DNA of 64,000 nt from DATLLJ01 sp035537875 (GCA_035537875.1 DATLLJ010000036.1:4110-68109); one strand, 5' to 3'; positions 42,594 through 52,248 are shown, numbered from the stretch's first letter. The notes: generated by a model not told the origin, from the letters alone. Numbers and translations are program-made.

Positions 42594-43340
42594 ATGCGCG
42601 ACCAGGTGCTCCGGCCGGCGGGTGGGGTCAACCTTACGAGGGACGCCATGAATTCGGAAAACATTGGAGAGCCCGTCGCTATCCGAGTGCCCATTGGCAG
42701 ACAGTGGCTGGACGGCGATCTCGCAATGCCCTCTCAGCCCAAGGGCATCGTGCTCTTTGCACACGGGAGCGGGAGCAGCCGTCACAGCCCCCGAAATCAA
42801 TTCGTGGCGCGCGCGCTTCGTCAGCGCGGTTGTGCGACGTTGTTAATCGATCTGCTGACTCCCCCCGAAGAAGCCGTGGATGCCCGTACTGCCGAGTTCC
42901 GGTTCAACATCGAGTTACTGGCGGGCAGGCTCGTGACGATTGTCGAGTGGCTCCGGGCGCAACCGCAGACCGCCGCGCTGCCAATCGGATTGTTTGGAGC
43001 CAGCACCGGCGGCGGCGCCGCGTTGATGGCGGCGGCTGCGAGGCCGCGCGAGATTGCTGCAGTCGTATCCAGAGGCGGACGACCCGACCTCGCTGGCAAT
43101 GCCTTGCCAACGGTGAAGGCCCCGACGCTGCTCATCGTCGGTGGCCTCGACGCGCCGGTCATGCAGCTCAATCGCGGCGCAATGAACCGCATGCGGGCGG
43201 AGGTCTCCCTCGAGACCGTTACCGGCGCCACGCACCTGTTCGAAGAACCCGGGGCGCTCGAGCGCGTGGCGGCGCTGGCAGGCAACTGGTTCGAGCGGCA
43301 CCTGGAGCCCATCCTGAGGCATGAGCAAAAAGGCGCCTGA
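42594..43340 (+). CDS. Dienelactone-hydrolase-like alpha/beta hydrolase
   Basis: A 248-residue alpha/beta hydrolase: KGIVLFAHGSGSSRHSPRNQ (oxyanion region), nucleophile elbow GLFGASTGGGAALMAA with Ser, VGGLDAPVMQ with the acid, and the His in TGATHLFEEPG. It is of the type sometimes found beside Usp or phosphoribosyltransferase genes. ATG 42594 follows RBS GAGGTGG. The end overlaps the archease start, so the three genes are translationally linked. Substrate unknown. Confidence 0.88.
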   Translation: MRDQVLRPAGGVNLTRDAMNSENIGEPVAIRVPIGRQWLDGDLAMPSQPKGIVLFAHGSGSSRHSPRNQFVARALRQRGCATLLIDLLTPPEEAVDARTAEFRFNIELLAGRLVTIVEWLRAQPQTAALPIGLFGASTGGGAALMAAAARPREIAAVVSRGGRPDLAGNALPTVKAPTLLIVGGLDAPVMQLNRGAMNRMRAEVSLETVTGATHLFEEPGALERVAALAGNWFERHLEPILRHEQKGA

Positions 43341-43767
43341 ACGACAGTCGGCGTCCGGATGGGAGCACTTCGACCATGGCGCCGACATCGGCGTGCGTGG
43401 CCTCGGCACCACAAAGGAGGCGGCATTCGAACAAGTCGCTGTCGCTCTCACCGCGACAATCACCGATCCCGCCTCCGTGCGGCCGGATCTCGCTGTCGAG
43501 ATTGCCTGCGAGGCGCCAACTGACGAGCTGCTGCTGGTCGATTGGCTCAACGCGCTGGTGTACGAAATGGCTACCCGCCGCATGCTCTTCGGTGCGTTCA
43601 CGGTGACCTTCGAGGATTCGCGGTTGGTCGGCACGGCGTGGGGCGAACCTGTGGACCTGGCGCGGCACGCGCCGGCCGTTGAAGTCAAAGGCGCAACCTA
43701 CACGGCCCTGCGGCTCGCACGGGACGGGGACGGTACGTGGGTCGCTGAGTGCGTGGTGGATGTCTAG
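43321..43767 (+). CDS. Archease
   Basis: A 148-residue protein of the archease family: HFDHGADIGVRGLGTTKEAA with the N-terminal His/Asp metal site, DELLLVDWLNALVYE, MLFGAF, and KGATYTALRL. Archease activates RtcB by promoting its guanylylation and metal loading. The ATG overlaps the hydrolase gene and the stop overlaps the RtcB GTG (TAGTG). Confidence 0.93.
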   Translation: MSKKAPERQSASGWEHFDHGADIGVRGLGTTKEAAFEQVAVALTATITDPASVRPDLAVEIACEAPTDELLLVDWLNALVYEMATRRMLFGAFTVTFEDSRLVGTAWGEPVDLARHAPAVEVKGATYTALRLARDGDGTWVAECVVDV

Positions 43768-45197
43768 TGGATCTCTCCCGGCTCGTTCGACAATCGGAGA
43801 CCGGATGGCGGATTGAGCCGCACGGCGCGATGCGTGTGCCGGGCATCATCCACGCAACCGAGTCGCTCGTTCGCGAGATGGACGCGAAGGTTTACGAGCA
43901 GGTGGTCAACGTGGCGACCCTGCCGGGAATCGAGCGCGCCTCCTACGCGATGCCCGACGCCCACTGGGGATACGGGTTTCCCATCGGGGGAGTGGCAGCC
44001 TTCGACGCCGATCGCGGCGGCGTGGTGTCGGCCGGAGGCGTTGGGTTCGACATCTCATGCGGCGTCCGAAGCCTTCACACCGGGCTCACCGTGGGGGAAA
44101 TCGATCCGGTCAAGAAGGCCCTCGCCCACGAGCTGTCGCGGAGCGTCCCCGCGGGCGTGGGCAGCATCGGGCGTCTTCACCTCGACACCGCCGAGATGGA
44201 CGCGATGCTTTCGGGCGGCGCTCGCTGGGCCGTCGAGCGCGGCTACGGCACGGCCGCCGATCTCAATCGGATCGAGGAACGCGGCTGCATGGCAGGTGCG
44301 AGACCGGAGCAGGTGTCCATGCACGCGAAGCGGCGTCAGCAGGATGAAATGGGGACGCTCGGATCGGGCAACCACTACCTCGAGGTGCAGCAGGTCGTCA
44401 GGCTGTTCGACCCGCGAATCGCCTCCGTGTTCAAAATTCGTGAAGGCGACGTCGTCGTCAGCATCCACTGCGGTTCCCGAGGGCTGGGTCATCAGATCGG
44501 GAGCGAGTTCTTGAAGCGGATGGCGGTCGAGGCGCCGGAGCACGGCCTCTCGCTGCCGGATCGCGAGCTGGCCTGTGCACCGATCAACTCTCCGTTGGGC
44601 GAGGCGTACTTGGGCGCGATGCGCGCGGGAATCAACTGCGCGCTCGCGAACCGCCAGATCATCACGCACCTGGTGCGCCAGGCGTTCAGCCATGTCGTGC
44701 CGAGGGCCGAGCTGTCGCTTCTTTACGACGTCTCGCACAACACCTGCAAGGTCGAAACGCATCGGATGGACGGGGCAGTCAAGCGGCTTTTCGTCCATCG
44801 GAAAGGTGCGACGCGCGCTTTCGGGCCTGGTCATCCCGACCTGCCGACGGAGTTTGCGTCAACGGGTCAACCGGTGCTCATCGGCGGCACGATGGGAACC
44901 GCTTCGTACATTCTCGTGGGCACCTCCGACAGCGAGGCGCGGTCCTTCGGTTCGTCGTGCCATGGGGCGGGACGCGCCATGAGCCGTCATCAGGCATTCA
45001 AGCAGTGGCGAGGACGGCAGGTGATCGATGAGCTGGCGGCGCGAGGCATTATCGTCAGAAGCCCCTCGTCGCGCGGCGTTGCTGAAGAGGCGCCCGGGGC
45101 CTACAAGGACGTGACGGCGGTGGTGGATGCCGCCGACCGGGCAGGGTTGTCACGGAAGGTCGCGAAGCTCGAGCCGGTGATCTGCGTGAAGGGCTGA
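43767..45197 (+). CDS. rtcB: RNA-splicing ligase RtcB
   Basis: A 476-residue RtcB with the expected metal and GMP ligands: SAGGVGFDISCGVRSL (Asp and Cys), LGSGNHYLEVQ (Asn, His), IHCGSRGLGHQIG and FGSSCHGAGRAMSRHQAF with the guanylylated His. The enzyme joins 2',3'-cyclic phosphate or 3'-phosphate RNA to 5'-OH ends, using GTP. The GTG start overlaps the archease stop. In E. coli rtcBA is also driven by sigma-54 (through RtcR), and here a -24/-12 promoter precedes the operon, although no rtcR gene is next to it. Confidence 0.96.
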   Translation: MDLSRLVRQSETGWRIEPHGAMRVPGIIHATESLVREMDAKVYEQVVNVATLPGIERASYAMPDAHWGYGFPIGGVAAFDADRGGVVSAGGVGFDISCGVRSLHTGLTVGEIDPVKKALAHELSRSVPAGVGSIGRLHLDTAEMDAMLSGGARWAVERGYGTAADLNRIEERGCMAGARPEQVSMHAKRRQQDEMGTLGSGNHYLEVQQVVRLFDPRIASVFKIREGDVVVSIHCGSRGLGHQIGSEFLKRMAVEAPEHGLSLPDRELACAPINSPLGEAYLGAMRAGINCALANRQIITHLVRQAFSHVVPRAELSLLYDVSHNTCKVETHRMDGAVKRLFVHRKGATRAFGPGHPDLPTEFASTGQPVLIGGTMGTASYILVGTSDSEARSFGSSCHGAGRAMSRHQAFKQWRGRQVIDELAARGIIVRSPSSRGVAEEAPGAYKDVTAVVDAADRAGLSRKVAKLEPVICVKG

Positions 45198-45408
45198 GTT
45201 CGCCTGCATCGGATGCATGCCTCGCTCGTCGTGTCTGCGTGTGGCAGGCGGGTGCGCATCGATTGCGGCGCCGACTGGCTGGGACGAGTCGACGAACGAC
45301 ACGCTGCCCGATCTTGTTGACGCAGGGCGTGGAGGCCCGAATTGCCCACGACGGGTTGACCGCGCGGGTGAGACCGGCCCGCAGAGAGTCGTCTCGACTG
45401 GAGGACAC

Positions 45409-45522
45409 ATGCCTACGACCTTTCAAATAGGCCCGACGAAGCCGGGCAGTCCGGTCACCTGGGCTGTGATCGTGGCGGTTCTGCTGATAGTGCTCGCGGC
45501 GGCCGTGCTGTATCTGCTCTGA
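45409..45522 (+). CDS. Small single-helix membrane protein
   Basis: A 37-residue peptide: PTTFQIGPTKPGSPVT followed by one strong hydrophobic helix (WAVIVAVLLIVLAAAVLYLL) that ends the protein. RBS TGGAGG is 5 nt before ATG 45409. The clean start and hydrophobic end make a real small protein likely, though conservation is unknown. The flanking gap (45198-45408) shows nothing else I can support. Confidence 0.5.
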   Translation: MPTTFQIGPTKPGSPVTWAVIVAVLLIVLAAAVLYLL

Positions 45523-45637
45523 ATGCGACTTCACGAATCCTGGGAGGGTCACTGGTGCATGCGGACGTGCTCCTCGGCCTCCGACGGCGGCGGAGAGCGG
45601 TGATCCGTGGGGCGCGGACTGAGGCGTTGGCGCGTTG

Positions 45638-47200
45638 GTGACGACCGACCAGCGTGACGTCATCGCGTTCCTGTCGACGCCCTCAGCCTACGGCCGCCAG
45701 GACGCCATCGAACGCATTGACACGCACATCAGCATCGTCTGGTTGGTTGGCGAGCGCGTCTTCAAACTGAAGCGCGCGGTGCGTTACGACTACGTCGACT
45801 ATTCCACGGTCGAACGGAGGCGGTGGGCGTGTGAAGCCGAGGTGCGGCTGAACCGTCGAACCGCTCCGGCTATCTACCTGGGCGTTCGCCCTGTCACCCT
45901 TGAAGCGGACGGCCAGCTCGCCCTGGGGGGCAAGGGAACGCCCGTCGACTGGCTGGTCGAGATGGCACGCTTCGACCAGCAGACCTTGTTCGATCGACTG
46001 GCCGAGCAGCATCGACTCGAGATAGGTCTGATGGAAGGGCTGGCTGATGCTATCGCGAGCCTGCACGCCAGGGCCGAACCGCGGTTCGATCGCGGAGGGC
46101 GCGATGGGATGGCGTGGGTGATCGATGGCAATGCGCGCGGTTTTGCCGAGCAGGGCGTCTCAATCCTCGACCTCGACGCGTGTACACGGCTGACGGCCGA
46201 CGCTCGCAGCGAGCTCGCACGCCAGGGCACGCGCCTGGACGACCGTCGCCGCCGCGGGCTGGTTCGTGAGTGCCACGGAGACCTTCACCTTCGGAACATC
46301 TGCCTCGTTGACGGCGTCCCGACGCTGTTCGACGCCATCGAGTTCAACGACGACATCTCGTGCATCGACGTCGTTTACGATCTGGCGTTCCTGCTGATGG
46401 ACTTGTGGCGCCGAGGCCTGCCGCTGCACGCCAATCTCGTGTTCAACGAGTACATGACTCAAACCGGAGATTTCGAGAGCCTGTCGCTTCTGCCACTGTT
46501 CCTGTCGTGCCGAGCCGCGGTCCGCGCGAAGACGAGCGCGACAGCTGCGAGTATCCAGCCGGACGAGCAGCAGCAGCGACTCGCCGGTGCGGCCGCGGGC
46601 GAGTACTTGAGCCTGGCTGGGAATCTGTTGCGGGCGCGGACGCCGTGCCTCGTCGCCGTGGGAGGATTCTCGGGGTCAGGCAAGTCGACGCTCGCGCGGG
46701 CAGTTGCGCCGATCCTTGGCCACGCGCCCGGCGCGCTGATCCTCAGAAGCGATGTGATTCGCAAAATGCACCTGGGGGTCGACCCCATGACGCGGCTGGA
46801 CGCCGACGCCTATGCCGGCGACATCAGCGCCCGCGTGTACCGGATTCTCGCGGACCGCGCGCGAGCGGCCCTCGAAGCGGGCCACGCCGTCATCGCCGAC
46901 GCCGTCCACGCGCGCGCGGCCGATCGGCTGGCCATCGAGACCGTCGCGCGCCAGCTCGAGGTCCCGTTCGTCGGACTCTGGATTGACGGGCCTGAGAGCC
47001 TGTTGCGGAGCCGACTCCGCGGTCGGGCGAGGGATGCCTCCGATGCAACGGACGAGGTGCTCGAACTCCAGGTTCGCAGCGGAACCGGACCGCTTGCCTG
47101 GCACCGCCTGGACGGCTCCGAAAGCCCCGATCAGGTTCGACAAGCGGCCGCCGCAGTCCTTGCCGGCTCTGCGGTCGCGTCCTCGGTCACTGCTCTGTGA
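45638..47200 (+). CDS. Aminoglycoside-phosphotransferase-like kinase fused to AAA/P-loop kinase domain
   Basis: A protein of about 520 residues. Residues 1 to about 330 resemble APH-type kinases (VWLVGERVFKLKRAVRYDYV, catalytic loop ECHGDLHLRNICL and metal-binding DAIEFNDDISC). Residues about 335-500 form a P-loop kinase domain with Walker A GGFSGSGKSTLA and RSDVIRKMHLG. The pair is common in a family annotated as 'bifunctional aminoglycoside phosphotransferase/ATP-binding protein'; its substrate is unknown and resistance is not implied. Start GTG 45638 or TTG 45635. The last 14 nt overlap the convergent OsmC gene. Confidence 0.88.
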   Translation: MTTDQRDVIAFLSTPSAYGRQDAIERIDTHISIVWLVGERVFKLKRAVRYDYVDYSTVERRRWACEAEVRLNRRTAPAIYLGVRPVTLEADGQLALGGKGTPVDWLVEMARFDQQTLFDRLAEQHRLEIGLMEGLADAIASLHARAEPRFDRGGRDGMAWVIDGNARGFAEQGVSILDLDACTRLTADARSELARQGTRLDDRRRRGLVRECHGDLHLRNICLVDGVPTLFDAIEFNDDISCIDVVYDLAFLLMDLWRRGLPLHANLVFNEYMTQTGDFESLSLLPLFLSCRAAVRAKTSATAASIQPDEQQQRLAGAAAGEYLSLAGNLLRARTPCLVAVGGFSGSGKSTLARAVAPILGHAPGALILRSDVIRKMHLGVDPMTRLDADAYAGDISARVYRILADRARAALEAGHAVIADAVHARAADRLAIETVARQLEVPFVGLWIDGPESLLRSRLRGRARDASDATDEVLELQVRSGTGPLAWHRLDGSESPDQVRQAAAAVLAGSAVASSVTAL

Positions 47201-47621
47201 TCCGCGCGTCGAGACGGATCGGCGTCTTCAGCGATGCTGAGACGAGGCACGCTTTTTCGGCCTTTTCGAGCGCTCGCTGCGTCTTGTCGCGGTCGGTTCC
47301 AGCGGCGACGACGACGCTCGGACGAAGGACGATCTCTGTGAAGCGAGTCGCGCCGTCTTGCCGGTCGACCGTGCCCTCAGTGGTGACGTCGACGCTGATG
47401 ATATCGATTTTCGAGAGACGTGCGACCGAACGAAGCGTAAACAGGAAGCAGGTCTCGACAGCGGCCACCAGGAAGAGCTCCGGGCTCCAGGCATCGCCGG
47501 GCCCGTCGAAGTCTGCCGGCGGTGCCGTCTGCAAGCCTGGCACACCGGCCGCTGTGAGCTCCGCGTAGCCCGAAACGCCCCCTGTGAGTCGCACGCGATA
47601 GGTATGTGGCAGCGGTGTCAT
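47187..47621 (-). CDS. OsmC-family peroxiredoxin-like protein
   Basis: A 144-residue OsmC-like protein: MTPLPHTYRVRLTGGVSGYA, DAWSPELFLVAAVETCFLFT with one active Cys, then LEKAEKACLVSASLKTPIRL with the second Cys. The two Cys positions match peroxide-reducing OsmC/Ohr proteins. ATG 47621 is the family start. Divergent from the Usp gene at 47748. Confidence 0.9.
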   Translation of the reverse strand: MTPLPHTYRVRLTGGVSGYAELTAAGVPGLQTAPPADFDGPGDAWSPELFLVAAVETCFLFTLRSVARLSKIDIISVDVTTEGTVDRQDGATRFTEIVLRPSVVVAAGTDRDKTQRALEKAEKACLVSASLKTPIRLDARITEQ

Positions 47622-47747
47622 GGACCCATCCTTTTCGATTGATAGAAGAGCCCGGCCGGCAGGGGAACGAAGCCTGGACCGGTGGATCCGGCGGATGGCC
47701 CGCTGGGGGCCGGGCGTCCTGAAATCGGCGACAATGGTGCGCACATC

Positions 47748-48680
47748 ATGACCCTTGGCACCATCCTGTGTCCCGTCGATTTTTCGGAGCAGTCGCAGCA
47801 GGCGCTTCGATGGGCCGGCGCCCTGGCCTGGCGCTACAACAGCCGTCTTGTTGTCCTGACCGCCGTCGATCCGCTGCTCGCTCGGGCCGCCAGGATGCGG
47901 CTGGGCCTGGATCTCGCCAAGGTGGAAACGGAACCGGAGTTGCGCCTCTTCGTCCGGTCGGTGCTTCCGGACGCGACTGGGGCGCCGCAAGCGCTGATTG
48001 AGGTCGGGGTGGGCAACGCTTCGGAGGTGATCTTGCGGGCCGCCGAAAGGGAAGCCGCCGACCTGCTCGTCCTCGGCACACATGGCCTTGGCGGATTTCA
48101 GAAGGTCCTGCTCGGCTCTACGACCGAGCAGGTGCTCCGCCGGACGAAGAAGCCGGTCTTGGCCGTGCCACTCAACCTGGGCGCGCAGGCGGTTGCGCTC
48201 GACGCAGCCGGCCCTCGGTTTGCGCTGTCCCGCATCATGGTCGCGACGGACTTCAGTGAGCCGTCGGCGATGGCCTGCCGATGGGCAGGAACACTCGCGG
48301 GGGAGCTCGGCGGAAGCCTGCTCCTCATCCATGTCGTTGCGCCGCTTGCGGTTGCGCCTCGCTGGCGATCTCATGTCGTCGAGGTCGACGCGGAGCGGGT
48401 TCGACTGGCGCGGGAAAGGCTTGACGCTGTGCTCCGTGATCAGCCGGCGTCAGTCGAGCACGAAACAGCCGTATCGGTTGGACGACCGGCCGAATCGATC
48501 TCGTCCATGGCCGCGGAACGGGGGGTGGCGCTGATCGTCATGGGGCTGACCGGACAGAGTGGTCAGGCGATCCGGCCTGGCTCCATTGCCTATCGAGTGC
48601 TGACTCTCTCTCACGTTCCGGTGCTGGTAGTGCCCTCGTACGAGCAGGAAACAGGGGTCACGGCGCAGGCCGCTCAATGA
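47748..48680 (+). CDS. Tandem universal stress protein (two Usp domains)
   Basis: A 310-residue protein with two Usp domains. The first has GTILCPVDFSEQSQQALRWA and LGTHGLGGFQKVLLGSTTEQ with the full ATP pattern. The second has RIMVATDFSEPSAMACRWAG but a degenerate pattern MGLTGQSGQAIRPGSI, with one residue less, so nucleotide binding there is doubtful. ATG 47748 fits. No convincing -24/-12 element precedes it. Its end overlaps the convergent periplasmic adaptor gene by 23 nt. Confidence 0.9.
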   Translation: MTLGTILCPVDFSEQSQQALRWAGALAWRYNSRLVVLTAVDPLLARAARMRLGLDLAKVETEPELRLFVRSVLPDATGAPQALIEVGVGNASEVILRAAEREAADLLVLGTHGLGGFQKVLLGSTTEQVLRRTKKPVLAVPLNLGAQAVALDAAGPRFALSRIMVATDFSEPSAMACRWAGTLAGELGGSLLLIHVVAPLAVAPRWRSHVVEVDAERVRLARERLDAVLRDQPASVEHETAVSVGRPAESISSMAAERGVALIVMGLTGQSGQAIRPGSIAYRVLTLSHVPVLVVPSYEQETGVTAQAAQ

Positions 48681-49857
48681 CGCGCATGCCGTCGGCGAGC
48701 GTATCCGGCGGGTGAAGTACGACCGGCTGGGCAGGCTGCAGTCCGTCCTTCACCTCGGCATCGGTCGCATTGCGCTGGCCGAGTTCGACTGCCTGAGTCC
48801 GCGCGCGGGCATTCTCCACCCTGAACACGGCCCAGTCATTGCCACGCCGGAACAGGGCGCCGGTCGGCACGGTGAGGACGTCCGGGGCTTCCCAGGCGAC
48901 AATCCGGACCTCCACGCGATAGCTGTCGCCGAGGGCCTTGGCGGCCGTCGCGACGTCGACGAAATCGACGATCACGTTCACGCGCTGTTCTTCGACGCCG
49001 AGCGCCGAGATCTTCATGAAACCCGAGGGCTCGACACGTCGGACCCGACCTTCGAGCGTGTGCCCGCCGCCCCATTGCTCGATGAGAACGCGGGCATTGG
49101 CCGGCACCCGAACGGCATCGGTCGACAGCAGGTCGGCCACTACCTCGAGGCGGCTGGCATCGCCGACCTCCAGCAACGGCTCGCCGGCCTGAACGACCGA
49201 TTCGCTTTCGCGCATTCGCTTCAGCACGACGCCGTCAATCGGCGACCTGATTTCGATTGGCCGTCCTCCACCGCCGGCGCCTGGCGACTGGAGCCTGGCT
49301 CGCGCCATCTGCAGGTCGAACTCGGCGCGGTTTACGCTGAAATCCGAGGCTCTGAGCGCTTCCTCGGCCGTTTTGACGTCGGTTTGGGTGGCTTCGAGCT
49401 CGTCGCGCGAGATGGCTCCCGCTTCGGCCAGCCCCTGCTGCCGGCGGAGCAGCGATCGTGCCCGCTCGAGGGCGGCGGACGCGCGGTCCCGCTCGGCCCG
49501 TGCCTGGCCGAGCGCGGCCCGGGAGGCCTCTATCGCCGCTGACAGCTCGGCCTGAGTGCGGGTGTCGAGCAAGGTGGGCTGCGCCGGCGTCAGGTGTGCC
49601 AGCACGGTCTCGCCCCGGACGACCGGATCCCCCGGTTCGAGCTCAATCCGCTGCAGGCGCCCCGAAACGGGCGCCGACACGACGAACCGCTCGCGGACGC
49701 GGGTCTCTCCCTCTTCGTCGATCGTGACCTGCAGAGGGCGTCGTTCCACACGCGCCAGGTCCACCTCGACAGACTCCGGCCACAGCGCGGCGGCGAGGAT
49801 CGCCAGAACGATCCCGCTCACACCAAGTATCCGCCAGTTCGACAGCCATCGCCGCAT
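48658..49857 (-). CDS. Periplasmic adaptor (membrane-fusion protein, MacA/HlyD-like)
   Basis: A 399-residue protein with one N-terminal membrane helix (ILGVSGIVLAILAAALWPES), a lipoyl/beta-barrel region (RFVVSAPVSGRLQRIELEPG), a long alpha-helical hairpin (about residues 100-190) and IRSPIDGVVLKRMRESESVV. It bridges an inner-membrane ABC transporter to an outer-membrane channel. It is the third gene of an ATPase-permease-adaptor operon (52949 down to 48658), which encodes a MacAB-like exporter. No TolC-like gene was seen nearby. Confidence 0.9.
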   Translation of the reverse strand: MRRWLSNWRILGVSGIVLAILAAALWPESVEVDLARVERRPLQVTIDEEGETRVRERFVVSAPVSGRLQRIELEPGDPVVRGETVLAHLTPAQPTLLDTRTQAELSAAIEASRAALGQARAERDRASAALERARSLLRRQQGLAEAGAISRDELEATQTDVKTAEEALRASDFSVNRAEFDLQMARARLQSPGAGGGGRPIEIRSPIDGVVLKRMRESESVVQAGEPLLEVGDASRLEVVADLLSTDAVRVPANARVLIEQWGGGHTLEGRVRRVEPSGFMKISALGVEEQRVNVIVDFVDVATAAKALGDSYRVEVRIVAWEAPDVLTVPTGALFRRGNDWAVFRVENARARTQAVELGQRNATDAEVKDGLQPAQPVVLHPPDTLADGMRVIERPAP

Positions 49858-49866
49858 CGCGTTGAT

Positions 49867-52248
49867 TTACTCCCGGATCTTCAGCACGGCCACCAGATCA
49901 AGCCCGTCGAGGCGGCGCCTCACCACCAGCCCCGATACCAGTGTTGCAGCGATAACGGTCAGGAAGGCCCAGGCCACGGCGGAGCGCGACACGACGAGCG
50001 GAAAACGATAGACCTCGCTGTCGAGTGATTGAACGATCAGCGCGGCCATCCCGTACCCCAGAAATCCGCCCGCGGGCAGCGCCACCATCGTGAGGAGCGC
50101 CAGCTCGCCGAGCAGAATGAGCGATATCTCCGCCCGGGTGAAACCAAGCACTCGGAGGCTTGCGAGCTCACGGCTCCGCTCGGAGAGCGACACGCGCGCC
50201 GCGTTGTAAACGACGCCAAAGGCGATGATTCCCGCGAAGACCACGTTGAACAGAATCGAAATGTTCATGTTCGCCGCCAGCGTCTCCCTGAAGTTGCGGA
50301 TCACCGCGCTCTTGAAACCGGCCCCGGCAACGGCGGGGAGCCGCTTGAGCTCGTTCGAGAGCCTCGACTCCTGGCTCGTGTCGATCGCCAGGGCCGCGCC
50401 GGACAGGACGTCGCCTTCGCGCATGAGATCGTGCAGCGAGTCGATATCCGTGTAGGCAGACAACCCCAGGACATCGTCGACAAGGCCCGCAACGGATATC
50501 CGCCGTACTGGGCGTCGCCCTTCGAGCACTTCAATCGTCACCTCATCTCCTGCAGCAATGCCTAGTACTTCGGCCAGCAGACGAGAGAGCACCAGACCCG
50601 ACGGAGGCAGAGCGATCGCTCGGCCATGCGCGTCGACGATCCGCCTCAGGCGGGCGTCGGGGAAGACGCCGGTGATGGCGATGTTTCGGTGACGATGACC
50701 CGCCCGGATGCGCACCGGCACGACGCGCTGAGGTTCGACGGCGATGACCCCTGGCAGGTGTGCGAGCGCGTGCCTGGCTGCCGCCGAGCGCGGTTCGACG
50801 AACGTGACCGAGACGTCCTGACGTTCCGCGACCGAAAACTGGGTGGTGATCAAGCTGTCCATGGCGTCGATGAAGACGAAGCCGACGACTAGGATAGCCG
50901 CGGCGAAGCCGATACCGACAACGGAAGCCACCGCCCGGAACGGGTGGCGGGCCAGATTGCGCGTCACCATCCTCCCCGCGGTGCCCAGATGCCGCCCCAC
51001 GAACGAGGCTTCCAGAATGCTTCGGCCGTACTGTGCCGGCGGCTCGGGTCGCATCGCCTCAGCCGGGGGAATGGCGACGGCTCGGCGGACGGCCGAAAAC
51101 GCACCGAGGCTGGCCGCCGTCAAGGTCATGGCGGCGGCTTGCAGGACCACGGAGGGGGACAGGCGGTAGAGCAGCACGGGGAAGCGAAAGAACTGGTTGT
51201 AGAGGCCGATGATGATCTGTCCCAACCAGGCCCCGGTCGCAACGCCGATGAGCACCCCTACGCCGGCGATAAGGAGGCCCCACTTCACGTAGTGCCACGC
51301 CAGCGTCGCGTTCGCGTACCCGAGCGCCTTGAGAGCTGCAATCTGCGGCCGCTGAAGCGCGAGCGCGCGGGTCAGCGCGACGTTGAGGATGAACGCGGCG
51401 ACACTCAGGAAGATGAGCGGCAGGATGAACCCGAACGTCTGAAGCTGGCTCAGCTCGTTTTCGAGCGTCCAGTTCGAGAGTTGGAGGGCGCGGGGGATGG
51501 CCCCCAGCCCCCCGTACGGCTCGATCAGCCGATCCAGAGCCGCGATGATGGCATCGACCGACGCGCCGGGCGAGACGGCGAGCGCCACATCGTTGAAGCC
51601 GCCCTCCATGTCGAAGGCGCTCGCCAGGGCGCGGCGTTCCATCCAGAACGTGGCGAATCGCCGGTCGTCTGGGACGATCTCGCCGGGTCGGATGTTGTAG
51701 ATGTGCTCGGGCGACAGAGCGATGCCGACGACCGTCAGACGGCGAAGCCGTCCGTTGATGACGGCGCCCACCTGATCGCCCAGCTGGAGCCGGTTGGCCG
51801 TCATGAACCCCTCGCTCGCCAGGACCTCGTCCGGCCGATTGGCGTCGATCCACTGGCCTCGTCGGAGGAAAAGGTCGTTGACGGGTGGGCGGCGCTCGGC
51901 TTCCACCGAGATGAGCAGAGCGCTCGCGGGCTCGTCCAGGCCCGGCACGTTGAGGGTGACTGATGCGACGACACGCGCATCGACGGCTGTGACACCAGGG
52001 ATTTGCGCGATGCGGTCACGAAGCGAGAGCGGGGCGCGCTTGAGAGACGCGAAGATATCGGCAAAGCGTTGGCGCTCGTAGTAGGCGCTCTGCGTGCGGC
52101 GGAGCGAGTCGAAGTTCGAGAGGTACATGACGAACATCGCCACGCCCGCCGCCACCACCATCGCGATGGCGAATGCCTGCCCCTTCATTTCGAGCAAGTC
52201 TCGCAAGAGCTTTCTGTTGAGCGCCGACAACGGCAGTCGTTTCACCAT
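49867..52248 (-). CDS. FtsX-like ABC transporter permease
   Basis: A 793-residue permease with a first membrane helix (QAFAIAMVVAAGVAMFVMYL), a large periplasmic domain (about 45-260), and FtsX blocks near residues 265-400 (LSQLQTFGFILPLIFLSVAA, LQRPQIAALKALGYANATLA) and 660-790 (LSERSRELASLRVLGFTRAE). Two FtsX domains and two periplasmic loops suggest the long MacB/LolE-like form. Its start overlaps the ATPase stop, and the adaptor gene follows by 9 nt. Confidence 0.92.
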   Translation of the reverse strand: MVKRLPLSALNRKLLRDLLEMKGQAFAIAMVVAAGVAMFVMYLSNFDSLRRTQSAYYERQRFADIFASLKRAPLSLRDRIAQIPGVTAVDARVVASVTLNVPGLDEPASALLISVEAERRPPVNDLFLRRGQWIDANRPDEVLASEGFMTANRLQLGDQVGAVINGRLRRLTVVGIALSPEHIYNIRPGEIVPDDRRFATFWMERRALASAFDMEGGFNDVALAVSPGASVDAIIAALDRLIEPYGGLGAIPRALQLSNWTLENELSQLQTFGFILPLIFLSVAAFILNVALTRALALQRPQIAALKALGYANATLAWHYVKWGLLIAGVGVLIGVATGAWLGQIIIGLYNQFFRFPVLLYRLSPSVVLQAAAMTLTAASLGAFSAVRRAVAIPPAEAMRPEPPAQYGRSILEASFVGRHLGTAGRMVTRNLARHPFRAVASVVGIGFAAAILVVGFVFIDAMDSLITTQFSVAERQDVSVTFVEPRSAAARHALAHLPGVIAVEPQRVVPVRIRAGHRHRNIAITGVFPDARLRRIVDAHGRAIALPPSGLVLSRLLAEVLGIAAGDEVTIEVLEGRRPVRRISVAGLVDDVLGLSAYTDIDSLHDLMREGDVLSGAALAIDTSQESRLSNELKRLPAVAGAGFKSAVIRNFRETLAANMNISILFNVVFAGIIAFGVVYNAARVSLSERSRELASLRVLGFTRAEISLILLGELALLTMVALPAGGFLGYGMAALIVQSLDSEVYRFPLVVSRSAVAWAFLTVIAATLVSGLVVRRRLDGLDLVAVLKIRE

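Noticed and set aside
45638..47200. Aminoglycoside-phosphotransferase-like domain considered as resistance
   Set aside because: The APH/P-loop bifunctional family is widespread in environmental bacteria and not known to confer resistance; no transfer signs.
47696..47714. GC-rich GG-N10-GC matches between OsmC and the tandem Usp gene as sigma-54 promoters
   Set aside because: They arise from a GGCCCGCTGGGGGCC palindrome without a TTGC -12 box or a GGAA-type enhancer.
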